Below are positions 33,440-44,689 of a stretch of 64,000 bases of DNA, piece after piece. Position numbers and translations under genes: made by a program. This DNA is from Porphyra umbilicalis (Eukaryota; Rhodophyta; Bangiophyceae; Bangiales; Bangiaceae). Location: positions 1-64,000 of the forward strand of contig KV919010.1 in NCBI GenBank assembly GCA_002049455.2. The letters are read 5' to 3'. Position 1 is the stretch's first letter. Every line of letters begins with the position of its first letter. A model generated the notes under the pieces. That model ran no database searches. It was not told where the DNA came from and was given only the letters and a program-made list of their open reading frames with translations.

Positions 33440-33760
33440 CGGCGTAAACAGGGTGAGCGGCGTGCCCTGCGCTGGCAGCGGCGACACGGTTGGTGCTGTG
33501 GGCGGCGCGCTCGGCGGCTACACGCAAGTGGGACAGGTACGGCAAGTCTGGCGGCGGGCAGGCGAGCCCGTCGGCCCGAGCGGCAATCCCGGCGGCTAAG
33601 TGAGGCGGTTGCAAGGGCGACAAGGCCGGCGGCATGGGCGGCCAGGCCGGCGGCACGCACGAGGGCGACGAGGGCGGCAAGGCCGGTGGCGCGGGTGTTC
33701 AGTCTGGCGGCGCGGGTGGCAAGCCCGGCGGCTCGGTGCGAAGGCGGCAATGGTTAAAAC
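33440..33760. repeat. Short GC-rich tandem repeat
   Basis: Degenerate units of about 15 bases around GGCGGC and GCCCGGCGG. Plus-strand translation is Gly/Ala-rich, minus-strand translation repeats AAGLA/HAAGL. I do not read it as coding. Confidence 0.4.
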
Positions 33761-33854
33761 CGGGGTTCATCGCCATGGTCGATCCCGCCGCGATGGCAGT
33801 CGACGGCAGCAACACAGAGAGCGAGGCTCACGCGGCTGACGCCGTTGCGGGCGA

Positions 33855-35786
33855 GTGACCCGATGTGGATCGGCCCACAGACCCGAAGATGTTGCGCCAG
33901 TTCCAGCCTATCGGCTCGTTGGTCCGATTGAGGTTGTTGACAGGATCCCTGTGATCGCTTATCGGACCCCGTACGACGTCTGCGTCCGCAACTGCACTAG
34001 TGCGCACACTTGGCGTATTTCCGCGCGATATCAGTCCCTTGCGGGCTCCATCGATGTGTTTGCCGAACGCGGGACGCCCAGCCATGCTGGTGACCGCGTG
34101 GCAGTGGTCCATGGGGACCCTTTTTTCGGGAACGAGAAGTCGCAGCGCCGTATCTACGAGGTCAGGTCGTTTTGAGAGGAGATTATTCGTTACCAAATGC
34201 GCTCCACCCGTTCCACCGCTTCGTTAACACCAACGCTCTGCTGTTCCCCGTGCGGAGGACGGATATCTTTGAGGCGCCGGCCAACTCGTTTTATCGCTTG
34301 TTGCGGGACTCTCGAAAGGCCGTCCTTCTCGGGCCCTCTAAGGCTACGGACCTCGCGGTACCGATCGGCCACGAAGACGGTTTGGAGGATTATCTTGATC
34401 AGTTTACGTTGGTGGCGGCGAAGGAAAACGACGCGGCCGACCCTAACCGCAGCTCACGCATGAGCGAGCTGCCCAACCGCTTCCGGTTGCCGTTGTTCCC
34501 GGACGACAATCTTCGGGCGGCGGACACGGCTTTTTTACGCGAGCGCGGGCCACTGCCGACAGAGTGGTCAGCCGGGTTTCTCTGTGCGCCAAGAAACTCC
34601 GACTTGTCGCGTTGGCTTTCGCCGGTCCCCGATTAAGAGTCCATTACGGAACTTTGGGTGGCGACCCCCGGTGGTGGTCTCGTATCTAGCGGAATCGCTG
34701 CATAACGAGAACAGCTCGGTCTGTCGGGTCGTGTACTCAGAGTACTACTGCAACCTGGTTGCTGCGTGAGTTCGCACCTCGCAAGAGGACAAGATCTTTG
34801 TCCGTCTGGACGAGAAGACGCTTGGTCAATCTGCCGTCTTGGACATGTCGAAGTTGCGTGACGCGCCTGACGGCGAGGCAGCATACGCCTTCTAAGGCAA
34901 GATGCGCTGGGCCGCTCAAGTACATCCATGGGAAGATGTTCTAAAGGACGTCGTCCGGCGCGACAACGAAGCCGGTGAGGCGCGACGAGTGCGCGTGACG
35001 GTCGATGAGACCGAGCAGTACGGCTTTCGCCTCCAACACGCGTGTGTGGCCTTCGACTGGGCACCTGAACCCAACGCGCCTGCCCAAGTGCCGCCAGTCT
35101 ATTTGAAACATGCCGGGGCGTGGCGCCGCGGTCCACAGACCCACAAAGAAGGAGCATGTGCCATTATTGGCGACCGTGGTGGTTACTACCATCCGCGTTC
35201 GCAACGTCGCGATCGCTGACTGTCGCCGCGTCGCCATCGCTCGCGGTCGGCGGCCCCGCGGCGTGCCATTTAGGTCACTTGGCCGGCACGTGCGTCTGTC
35301 ATCGAGGCGGTTGCCTTGTTTGGGTCGGCTCGTGTGAGCGACGTGCGCCTTCGCGCGCTCCGTGGGGCTGCTGTGTCGGCGGTGGCGCATGCCTGGGTGG
35401 ATCAAGTTACCGGCTTGCGCCGCGCTGTTGAGCTGGCGGACGGTCGCGGGGTTGAGTCGGCCTTATCAATCATTGGACAGGCCGTGGATCGCGCAGTTGA
35501 CGGTGACGCCATCTATGAGCGCTTTGCTCAGCACCTCGAGGATTTTCAGCCAGAGGAGGCGGTCGTGCCGACGCGATTCAACGCTCAAAGCATTCTGGGG
35601 CCTCAGACTCACGCGAACGGGAGGCCCTCGGGTGGGGCCCCACCGTCGGCGCGCAACAGGCGGGCGCGAAGCGTCTCGCAGGAGTCAGGGGCCCGCGTTG
35701 TCTCACGTCATCTTTGCCCTCCTAAATCGCGTCGCAGCGACGAGGAAGAGGACACAGGTTCAATGCGATGTGACACGGGCGGTTGA
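33855..35786 (+). pseudogene. Antisense gene region of element C (probable homologue of the A and B antisense genes)
   Basis: Protein-like plus-strand frames lie directly downstream of, and antisense to, the pol end of element C, the same place as the extra gene in A and B. Readable pieces: 33855-34175; 34172-34636 (SRKAVLLGP, DLAVPIGHEDGLEDYL); 34660-35219 in one frame with TGA near 34767 and TAA near 34893 (HPWEDVLKDVVRR, VTVDETEQYGF); 35316-35786 (AWVDQVTGLRRAVELA). The second piece aligns weakly with the middle domain of A (SRQVVLPAGWLVDLP, EREDW), and the last resembles the C-terminal Arg/Ala helix. Similarity is much weaker than between A and B, so homology is inferred mainly from position. 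A 34-codon acidic/basic tail ends the last piece. Confidence 0.4.
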
Positions 35787-35943
35787 CCCTTGCGGGAGGG
35801 TGTGTTCATGTTAGTGGCTCGCGTCTTGACGGTGATGATGTCTTTTCGTCTTGTTGGTGTTTGTCGTTTTTCATGGTCTTACCCCTTTTCTCAGTTTCCT
35901 GTTAGTCGTCATATCGATAAAAAAAGTGGCAGGCCTGCATGGC

Positions 35944-37239
35944 TCAGAATGTAGGATTTTGAGCCTTCGCATCTGTTGATTGAAGAACTGAGTACTCGAA
36001 GCATGCGCGTATGGCGGTAGCATACCAGCGGGTGTTGGTCCGTTGTGGGATGAACACAGTTTCCTCCTCAGTGGTTGTCACCAGGCGTCGACGGATGGAA
36101 TCTAAGCGCTGTACCAATGGTACAAGGAATCCGTTGGGGAGCACGGGCACCGAGGAATCGGCTCCGAGCCGTGCCGCTGGCGCGGATTCTGTCCACACAT
36201 GTGTCTCCGGGCCGTATTCCTGGCTCGGCCAAGGGAACAGCTGCAAGGCAAGTTGGGGGTCAAACGAGAAGTCGTGCGTCATGGCGGGCAAATTCGACTT
36301 CAGCCACGCGACAGTAATAACTTCCTCAATTACAGTGTTGGTACTTCAGTCCGCCCATGTGACGTCGGCATGGAAAACTCCGTCACCGGTGACATGGACA
36401 TGTTGGATAGTGGGTATCCGATTGGGGTCGATGACGATGTGAGTCTCGGCGGTGAGCCCGGATTGTCGGCGACTTTGCTGTGTCGCCGTTTTCCAATCGT
36501 ACGCCAGTACAGGATTCTCCTTCTGTAGAAGAAGACACACAACCGTGGTGCGGGAGAGGTTTTCCAGGGGCTCTCAGGTATCGTCCTTCGACCCGTAGTG
36601 TAAGCACCGCACTTCAGCGCTGTAGGTGTCACCTGTTTGGCGTAAGCCTGGGAGTTTGTCGATCACGTACTCGTCGGCTATTGCCGAAGGTGGTTGGCGT
36701 TGGTCTGAACCATCCAGCAGGGGGTGAGGCACCTTGTCTGTCTGCGTTGGACAAAGAGCTGGGGCGACGTCGTTACTGCTGCCGCGTCTTTACTCCCCGT
36801 CAATGTCGATGACGAACGTGGAGGCATCCGTATCCGCGTCAACGACCACGAAGGGTCCAAAAGCCTTTCTATACAGCTTGTTTTGTCGATCGTGGTTGGT
36901 CGTATAGACGTAATGGCCGTTCTCTACGTCCGCAATGCGGGTTGCAACCCGATAGTCGAAGTTACTTTTGTAACGTTGTTGCGTCTCACGCGAAGCCTCA
37001 TTCACGAAAGGGATCTGCCTGCGAAGGCGGGCCATCAATTTGCGTTTGCGAGCTAAGGGCGACTCATGGTTGAGCGCGCCCTTATTGGGCAGCGGCGAGC
37101 TTGGAAGCAAGATGGGAACAGTCAGATTGCGGAATCGTCGTGGGATAACAAGCTCGAATGGAGCGTTCCCCATAGACCGGTGCGATTGGCCATTATACGC
37201 TATAGTGATAACCGGGAGAAGCTCGTTGCATCGTGATGG
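35944..37239 (-). pseudogene. Element C pol: integrase C-part, chromodomain and C-terminal extension
   Basis: One minus-strand frame with several stops. It begins mid-integrase at the border with element B: ELLPVITIAYNGQSHRSMGN, then APFELVIPRR, then a basic segment, NGHYVYTTNH and a KAFGPFVVVD strand, as at the C-terminus of Ty3/gypsy integrases. A stop near 36790 ends the first part. A chromodomain is readable at about 36520-36675: EYVIDKLPGLRQTG, AEVRCLHYGSKDDT, a TGA (36574-36576) where Trp is expected, EPLENLSRTTVV. About 200 further codons in the same frame, with one stop, form an extension of unknown function ending at 35944. Everything upstream of this integrase point is missing from the window. 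Confidence 0.75.
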
Positions 37240-37818
37240 TGTAGTTGTTTCTGCCCGTACAGCCGACGGGGCACGGCCCCGTCAGAAACCTCAGCACAGG
37301 ATGCGAAGCGACACAAAGGAGAAAGAACACAAACGCCTGGATCACAGGGCGCGGAGCGCACCACAACGCCGGAGCCAACGCAAACGCAGCGCTTATTTAT
37401 TCATTGAAGCAGGTCGACCCCAGCACTCACACTCACATACCCTCAGCAGAAGCAAAACGCGCACGCGAGCCCTGCGCAAGAGGCGGTCATGGGGGAACCG
37501 GAGCCCAGAGGGCCACGGTCCTGGAACAGGAGCCTCCGGCTACGCCTGCCACGGACCAAGTGAAACTCTTCTACTGGAAGAGATATCTGGCCCACAGAAT
37601 TTTGGGTCAGCCTGGACCTGCAAGTCCATCTAAATCACGAGGGACTTAGCCCTAGGAGTTTCCAATGCTCCGATGGAAGTCCTTGGGATGTATATTCAAT
37701 GACCGAGATCTGATCTCGGGTCTGGGTCCTGCACCGAGTAGGGAAGCTCCCGAAAGCTTCCCGGCCCCCCCAGGGGTCCCAGATGAAAGAGGGGCCGGCG
37801 CCCCTTCCGTCTGTTTCA
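37240..37818 (-). repeat. 3' LTR of element B
   Basis: Matches 46816-47278 and then 48961-49079, at roughly 90 percent or more by eye in most blocks. On the minus strand it runs from TGAA to CTACA. It contains a palindromic CCGAGATCTGATCTCGG near 37703 and the CTTCCC..GGGAAG pair near 37741-37762. Confidence 0.65.
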
Positions 37819-38427
37819 GGCTCCGCAGGGACGCCCGATCAGAAAAAGCTCCTTTATTCAGCCCCCAGGAGGCAGTGTTACGGGTGAGTTTGAGCTCCAC
37901 TCCGGGCACCCGCCCGTGGTGGCGCCACACGGCGCCCACCTCTGAGAATCGCCATGTGGGGGCTGGCGACCCGCCCCCTCCGGCCCCGGCCGGAGGGTCC
38001 TGTCATCCGAGTCCAGGGGGACTCCCACACATTTCCCCCACCTCAGGGCCCGCTTCTCGCAGGCCCGAGGGCGGTGTGTCACCGCCTTTGACAGACGGGG
38101 GGAAGATCCAGGACTCGTATCCTCTGTCCCCCTCTCCACCAACCCTTCAGGGGGGCGTTGGGGATACAACCCCTCTTTTTCAGAAATTCCGCTGCCCGAG
38201 AGCTCACGGGCGCGAAAGAGAGAGGCCCAGTGTCGGGGCACATGAAACGGACACCTCTGACCGGTGTTCCGGTGTGCCGGAGCACCCATCGGTGTCCGGG
38301 TCGTCACTTGCTTGGGACGGCGCTTCCAGCTCGAGTCCGATCTAGATCCCGCGTCCTCGACTTCCCTGTGCCCTTCCTTTGGTCGGGCCCACCTCTTTGT
38401 ATCGAGTCTTCGGTTCTTCGAGACCTG

Positions 38428-40138
38428 ATGTCATTGGCCGGTGAGGCCGACGCAGCGGCCGCAATGGCAAGAGATAGCCGCCAGGTTGGCTTGGGCGATG
38501 TCCTCGGTCCGGAGGAGGAGATTGACGTCCTTCTGGCCAAGCTCCTGTGTGCCTCGTGGCCGGCCCCGGCCATCGTGGATGACCAGTTTTGGCGGTTCTT
38601 TCGGGAACCCCCCGGCGTTTCGCTCGACGAGCAGCGGTACCCGGCCATTGATGGCCATTGTATGACGCACGTGTGGAAAAGCATCCGAGCGTTCTATGGA
38701 ACGCTGTATGTCGTCCCCGAGGGTACGGTTCGGCCATCCCCTTCTTCTGGCGAGAGGATTGGCACGTATGCCAGTTTTTGAACAACTTGGCAAACAGGGA
38801 GCTTCCTCCTGAGTTGGGTAGCACCCCCTTCTACGGGTGGGAGTACCACCCCGGTTCGCCCCCTAAGTTGGGTGCGTCAGACCCCGGCTTGTACATGCCG
38901 GCGGTCTTGGAGGAGTGGTCCACTCGTAATGACAAGGGCATCCTCGCTTTCTGTGAGCAGCGCGAGTTGCGGGACATCCCGATGGCCCGCCGCCAGGTGC
39001 TCTACCCCAATACCCCTGGTTGGTGGACTTCCGTGGAAGTGCCGCGCGGCATGGCCGCGCGGATCCCTCAGATGGTCGGGTTGCAGGGCAGCCAACTCAT
39101 GGGGGAGACCCTTTTGGGTCCCTAACATATCATCTTGGCGACCCTGTGGGCCGTGGAGGTTGCCGACGTCTTTGTCGGCAGCATGTCCGTCATGGGCACC
39201 TGTGGCGTTTGCCGATGGCCCTGCGGGAGGCCTTCGGTGTCTTAACGGCCGAGCGCTTAGGCTGAGCCGATCCTACTGCCCATCCTCTCTTGGAGGCGGG
39301 GCTCGTACTTTTCCGTCGAACGGAGGAGCAGGCAGACACCTCCGGGATGGAGTGGGAAGGGATGCCCCGTGAGGTCTTCGGTAGTGCCAAGGCGGTCAAC
39401 GATGAGGGGGTGTTACCGTTCTCGGAGGGGCTTGGAGATCCTCGCCTCTCTTATGGGAGGAACATCCATCCAGACGAACGCCTCCGCACCCTGGATCGCG
39501 AGCTGGCCGAGTCGGGTCCGGCGCGTCACGATCTTGGCGCGGCAATCACTGCGGCGTCGGCCTTTTCGCCGGCTGCTCGCGCGGCGGCGACTTCGCGCCA
39601 GCCGATGCCCATGTGGGGGGGCGTTTCTCACTCTTACTCCGCCGGGGTTGGTTCCCGGAACACTCAAGCGTGGCGAGCTCATCCCGTCGCCTGGAATAGC
39701 CCTGTCCCCCTTATGGGGGGTTGGTCTTGGTTCTTTGTGGGGCCTATGCCCCTGTGTTCGTGGAAGGAGGCTGCCCAACTGGAGCCCCGTCGACCCGTGG
39801 GTCCGGCTGTGTGGTCGGGGTTGAGGCGTTCCCTTCGGGACATCCCCCCCATCGTGAACAACGGGGTGGACCATACCCTCATCATGGCTTTGAGCCGCGT
39901 CTTCGTGCGGCTCCGCAACAAGATGATCTCGATTGCGTCCCGCCCTTTGGGGGACCGTGAGGCGGAACGGCAGTGTGCCTTGGGCACAGCCGAGTCACTT
40001 CGTCGAATGTTGGCGGAGGAGCATGGGTTGGTCTATCCGTCAAATGGGAGCGGCGGCTCCAACCACAGGCCCGATATTTCTGGCGACGCATCGGCGTCCG
40101 CCGTCTCCCGCCCCGCCCTATTATGGGGCGGCTTCTGA
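38428..40138 (+). pseudogene. Antisense extra gene of element B (unknown family)
   Basis: Runs opposite to B's pol, between pol and the 3' LTR. ATG at 38428 opens an Ala/Asp-rich N-terminus (LAGEADAAAAMARD). A frame change near 38735 and an in-frame TAA at 39123-39125 interrupt the Trp-rich middle domain, which reads on to about 39242. The C-terminal part, 39290-40138, lies in a third frame. Anchors shared with element A's antisense gene are REDW, (M/V)EVPxG, VEVAxVxV and, in the C-terminal part, a long helix followed by SLRRMLAEEHGL against QLRRQLATTLSQ. The same domain order in two elements whose pol genes are clearly diverged argues for an old, retained gene. No known family recognised. 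Confidence 0.6.
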
Positions 40139-40769
40139 CTCTATGGCCGTACCCCCCTTCGGATATAGGTCGGATTTGTCTCCCGCGTCCGCTCATGGGG
40201 CGGCTCCGGGCGCGTCAACTGCCTTTCCCTTCGACGGGGGGTCGGGTTCCTTGCCCGCCCCCTCTCATGAGGCGGGCTCAGTTATCCCGCCCGTGCCCCT
40301 CTACCGGGCGACAATGGGGTCCTCGGCCAACCCGCTGTGCCCCTGGGGGCCGGAGCACTCTGCCCCTGAAGAGGGGCCTAGCCGGCGCGAGGGCCATGGC
40401 TATACCCCGCGCTCACGGGGGTATTGATTATTTGTCTGGGGGCTTTGGTGTGCCCCCTTCTCCCTCCTTAGGGTTGCATGTCTTTGTTGCTCTTCACTGC
40501 CCCTCACGTGGCTGGTGGCGCACTACGAGGGAGAGTGCGAGAGGGCCCCGTAGGGATTCAAAGGGCTGAGCCCCTCTTCTGGTTTCTCTCCGTGTTCTGG
40601 CCGCTCTGGGCAGCCTGATCATCTTGCACTCTTCTCTTTGATTCGTCAGAGAACAACGCTCCTTCCCGTGTCAAGGCGGGGAGCTTTATTTTCTTCCGGA
40701 GACAGTATGTCCGGAGGGCTTTCCTCAGGAGAGACGGGGCAATTTGCCACGAAGTTTCCTTTTTTGGGA
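40139..40769 (+). other. Spacer between antisense gene and pol of element B
   Basis: C/T-rich sequence, Pro/Ser-rich when translated. It may include a tail of the antisense gene in other frames. Nothing else recognised. Confidence 0.35.
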
Positions 40770-41975
40770 AGCCCTAATCATTTGACAAGGAGCTTCACTT
40801 GCCCGTCATCATTCCAGCCATGTTTGACCAATCTTTTAAACACGAATTCATGACAATCCATCAGTTGGGTCCCCTCCTTGAAGAGGGCTTGTGCCCTCAG
40901 TGCACGAGTCCACTCGGCATCCCGCGCGGAGGGCGTGGGAGCGCCGGTGACAAGGTCTCTGCTCACCGTCCTGATGCCCCTGGGGCTCTCCAATAGGAAC
41001 CGATATCCATCGGTCTGAAGCACCATGTAAGGCCCTTGGGTCTTGAACCCAAGCTTCTTTTGCGAGCGGAAGTAGGCATCCAGATACACGCAGTCCCCAA
41101 ATTTTGGCTGGTTGCTCATTTCTCGAGTGCGTGCATCAAAATGCACGCTTATAGGCCGCCTGGGCCTTTCCCATGGTGCTCTCAGACTTTGGGTATGACA
41201 GCCTTTAGGTCCACAACATATTGTTCCGCCGTCGAGCTGGCGTCGACGTGCCGTTCCTCGGCTTGTCGTAGCCGAAGCATTTTCTCGATACCAATAAGTT
41301 GGAGCCGTCTCGGGCTCACGAAAGCAAAAGTGATCCCCCTTAGTGCTAAAATGGACCTGCGTATTGTACGCCGTGGTCAAAAGGGACAGATGGCTGTCCA
41401 AGTCGAATTGGTGTTCCACCACATAGCAGCGGAGCTGTCGAACGAGAGTGCGGTTATACCGCTCCACCTGCCCGTTCGTCTGCGGGTGATAAGGCGAGGT
41501 ATAGCTCGAAGCTATACCGAGCTAACCCAGGATGCCCTGATACTAGACCGAGGCAAACTGCGGTCCGTTGTCCGTAAGAACCGCGTCGGAGATGCCATAG
41601 GCGGCAGCCCATGTGTCTATAAAGGCCGATGCCACGGTCAGCGCCGTGGCCTTCGTTAGAGGGATGGCTCTCGTCAACTGAGAGAACCGGACGCAGATGA
41701 CCAGGACGTGCTTATGCCCCCCTTTAGAGGTGGGCAGTGGGCCCAAAAGGTCCATAGCGAGCCCTGAGAACGGCTTGTCGGCGGTGAAAGGCTTCATCAC
41801 CGTCGTGTTCTTTCGCTCTGAGAGGCGGTTGTTGGCGAACGCGGGGCATTTCTCGACGTGCTTTTACACATCAACGAGCATCGTGGGCCAGTACACCTAC
41901 CTACGAAGGGTTTTATACATACTTCCCGAGCCAGGATGCCCGGCTAACACCGACTGGTGTTGTTGAGTCAGGAGG
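40770..41975 (-). pseudogene. Integrase and chromodomain remnant of element B pol
   Basis: N-terminal zinc finger remnant near 41975-41830 (HQSVLAGHPGSG, later KCPAFAN, the second Cys of the CxxC pair lost), with in-frame stops at RR*VYWP and DV*KHV. The core keeps all three acidic positions: Asp in AMDLLGPLP, Asp in LTDNGPQFAS and Glu in MERYNRT. A frame break separates 41543 from 41467. The C-terminal part has a GFKTQGPYMVL strand. It ends in HGWNDDGQVKLLVK followed by TGA (40778-40780) exactly where a chromodomain Trp is expected, then LGLPKKGN. Integrase chemistry residues are thus better kept here than in element A, but the frame is broken. Confidence 0.7.
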
Positions 41976-42243
41976 CACTTCTTCAGCGCCTCCGGGATAA
42001 CCACTTGTGTTTCCCGTCCATAAGTCTAGCGACGGCAGAGTAACTCATTCTCTTACCGGAAGAAGAATGCTTGTCGACTCCAAGTGGGGTCGGGGGGCGA
42101 ATGAGAATCGAACTCTTTAAGCCTTGCCTGACCAAAGGCGTCCTCAGCCTGGCCCAGGATGATGTCTCAGGCTGATTGGGCCCCCATAGGGGCCTCCTTT
42201 GCTGACGCTTCCTTCAGGGCGTCACTGGCGCGGGTCTCGACGA
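41976..42243 (-). pseudogene. Element B pol linker, decayed
   Basis: RNase H to integrase linker by position. Stops occur in all frames and no motif is readable. Confidence 0.4.
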
Positions 42244-43864
42244 CTAGGACGGGTATGTCCTCGTCCAAAGGCGAGGTGTCCAGAACTTCTGTAGAGATAC
42301 GCGATAGCGCGTCTGCCATCTTGTGATCCTTTCCAGGCTTATGCCAAATCTCATAGCCCAGACGACGCCTAGTGTCTCGAGCTCCGTGGCATCATAGTTC
42401 TTATCTGCATGGAGAAGCGCTCGGCTGTAGTATCGGATGGGGTGGTATTCCCTGTCGGACCGCTGCTGCTGTACGCAACAACCCAGCTGTTCATAGCAGA
42501 CGTCTACGTCGACGATATAATGCCCGTGCCTCTTGTGCAGGGCCAGCATACAGGCGTTAAATAGACGTTCTCGAAATATCTCAAAGGCGTCCGTCTCCTT
42601 CCCTGAAGGAGGAGGAAGCTTCTTAAGAATCTTGGTGCTTGTCAGCGCCGTTAGTGGTTTCGCTATCTTGGCAAAGTCTGCTACGAAGCGGCTGTACACA
42701 CCGCACATACACATCAAACTCTTCATCTGGGTCTGGGTCTCCGGATAACGGAGAGCCCGAATGCCCGGAGGTTCTTCTCCAGGACATGTACCCGTCCTGG
42801 TCGGATCACATGACAGAGGTATTCCACTTCCTGTTGAAAGAAGTGGCACTTGGACGCTTTCAAGGTGACCCCCGCCTTCCCGAGCAGAATAAGCGGCTGG
42901 ACGAGGTGCTGCAAGTCTTCCTCGAGGGAGCCCGAAAAAACAATCACATAATTCAGATACTAAACACATCTGCCACTGCACACCGGCCAGGATCATATCC
43001 ATGGCGCGTTGGAACGTCGCAGGGGCGTTGCACAACTCAAAAAGGAATGCGCACGCACTGCCACGCGCCCGAGTGGCACGTGAAAGCCGTCAGGTGCTCG
43101 TCCTTCTCGGCTGCCGGTATTTGCCAGTAACCCGCGTTACAGTCCAGGGTGGAAAACACCCTGGCGTCCGCTAGGGATTCAATACACTCATCCATCAGGG
43201 GGATGGGGTACGCATCCTTGATAGTCATCGATATGAGACTTCTGTTATCGATACAGAAGCGTACCGAACCATCAGGCTTTGGTACCATCACCACGGGGCT
43301 AGCTCATTCCCCGCTTGCGGGCTCAATAACGTGCATCGAGCGCATACGCTCGACTTCCTTTTTCCCTCTCTCCAGGGCCACTGGCCCGGCCTTTTATGGG
43401 TGGTGTCTAACGGGGACAGCCCCAGGCTTCAGTCGAATCCGGTGTTCCGCGTTTCGGATTAAGCCTAGCTTCCCCTCCCAGTGGGAGGAATGCTCTTGGA
43501 GGAGGGCATTTACGGCCCCCAACCACCTCGTCGGTACCGACGAAACATCTACATTCGGTGGAGGTGAATTCTTCACTCTCTTCGATGACGTAGCGATCTC
43601 CTTAAGTTCATTCTCCGACACCTCGTAGGTCGCCCCGTCATGGGCGTCGATGTACCCGATTGTCACATGAGTGGGTAGCCGCAACGGCGTAACACCCAGG
43701 TGCATCCCCTGGCTGGTGATGGGCTCGTTCTCTGTCAGAATGTCGGGGCCTGGGGCGACCTGTAGCCCATGCTTATGGTATAATGGGGGTCGTGCTCTCA
43801 CGAAGCCATGCCCCGTGTACGTACTCCTGAAGGAAACATGTGCTATTGTCCCGGGTTGGACCAA
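42244..43864 (-). pseudogene. Reverse transcriptase and RNase H of element B pol
   Basis: Frames 43864-43394, 43294-43037 and 43035-42244 join in order. Motifs: a TAA at a position corresponding to Tyr of element A, TGA (43304-43306) replacing Trp in the conserved EWASPVV, then VPKPDGSVRFCIDNRSL, STLDCNAGYWQIP and a one-base frameshift after IPF near 43037. In the right frame the catalytic YxDD reads YLNY (about 42950), so both aspartates are gone. RNase H keeps DVDVCYEQLG and a Glu in ELETLGVVW, but the CDHKALKW region is scrambled. Enzymatically dead. Confidence 0.75.
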
Positions 43865-43957
43865 GGTCGTCCGGGCTGGCTTCAGCTGAGCCGTAAGCCC
43901 CTCGGGGCAGGCACAGACCGCCGAGATACAGGGATCGAGGCGTCCCCTAGGGGCTCC

Positions 43958-44392
43958 TCATCTCTTGATCGGCACCTTGGTGCCGTCGAGGAGTTCCACA
44001 TGTTGCTCCTGTGTCGCGATGTTCTTAGTGGAGACATCTATAAAGGAGGTGCCCAGAATAGCTGGGACACTCAAATTGTGTAAGACTTCAAAGGAGATGG
44101 AGTTGGTCTGACCCCCAAGGGTCACACCAAGACAGACAGCTACAACAATGAGGAGCCAGTCGCCATTGACGTCGTGAAACATCTTTGCGACATCACCCAG
44201 CGGTTGTAGCGGGGTGTCAGCCGGCAATAGCCGCCGGTATATAAGGGTTGGGCCACTACCCGTATCCAATATAGCCCGTGTAGTGAGATAAAATCCTTCC
44301 GTCAGGAAAAACCGGACGGATAGTTGGTAGCCAGAGGAGGGCATGAAAGCGCAAGGCGTGCCCTTTGGGGGTCTCCCTTGGGAGGCCCCCAC
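43958..44392 (-). pseudogene. Protease of element B
   Basis: 145 residues with the aspartic protease motif RAILDTGSGPTLI, a NGDWLLIVV strand and ILGTSFIDV. Aligns with element A's protease. The active-site Asp is kept. Start and linkage to gag are unclear. Confidence 0.7.
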
Positions 44393-44689
44393 TACTCCAC
44401 TAGGCCGATTCCTTCCGGACCTCCGGGACGACTTGCATCGCCGGTCTACCCCTCTTGTCTTCGGGGAGGGTAGGACTAACTCAGCCGCTACTCGTTTTCC
44501 GAGGGGGATTTATCCTCCTCGTCTTGCCCGTCCTCGTCCCTACCTGGGAAGGGCGAGTCGTCCGAAGACGACCACGGGGGACCAGAAATGTTTTCTCACC
44601 GGAGCGACCGGTTGTCCCTTACGGAGCTCCTCCTCCGTCTTGCGGCGATCTTCGCACCGCTCCAGAAAGGCTTTTGTCAACAATGCCTC

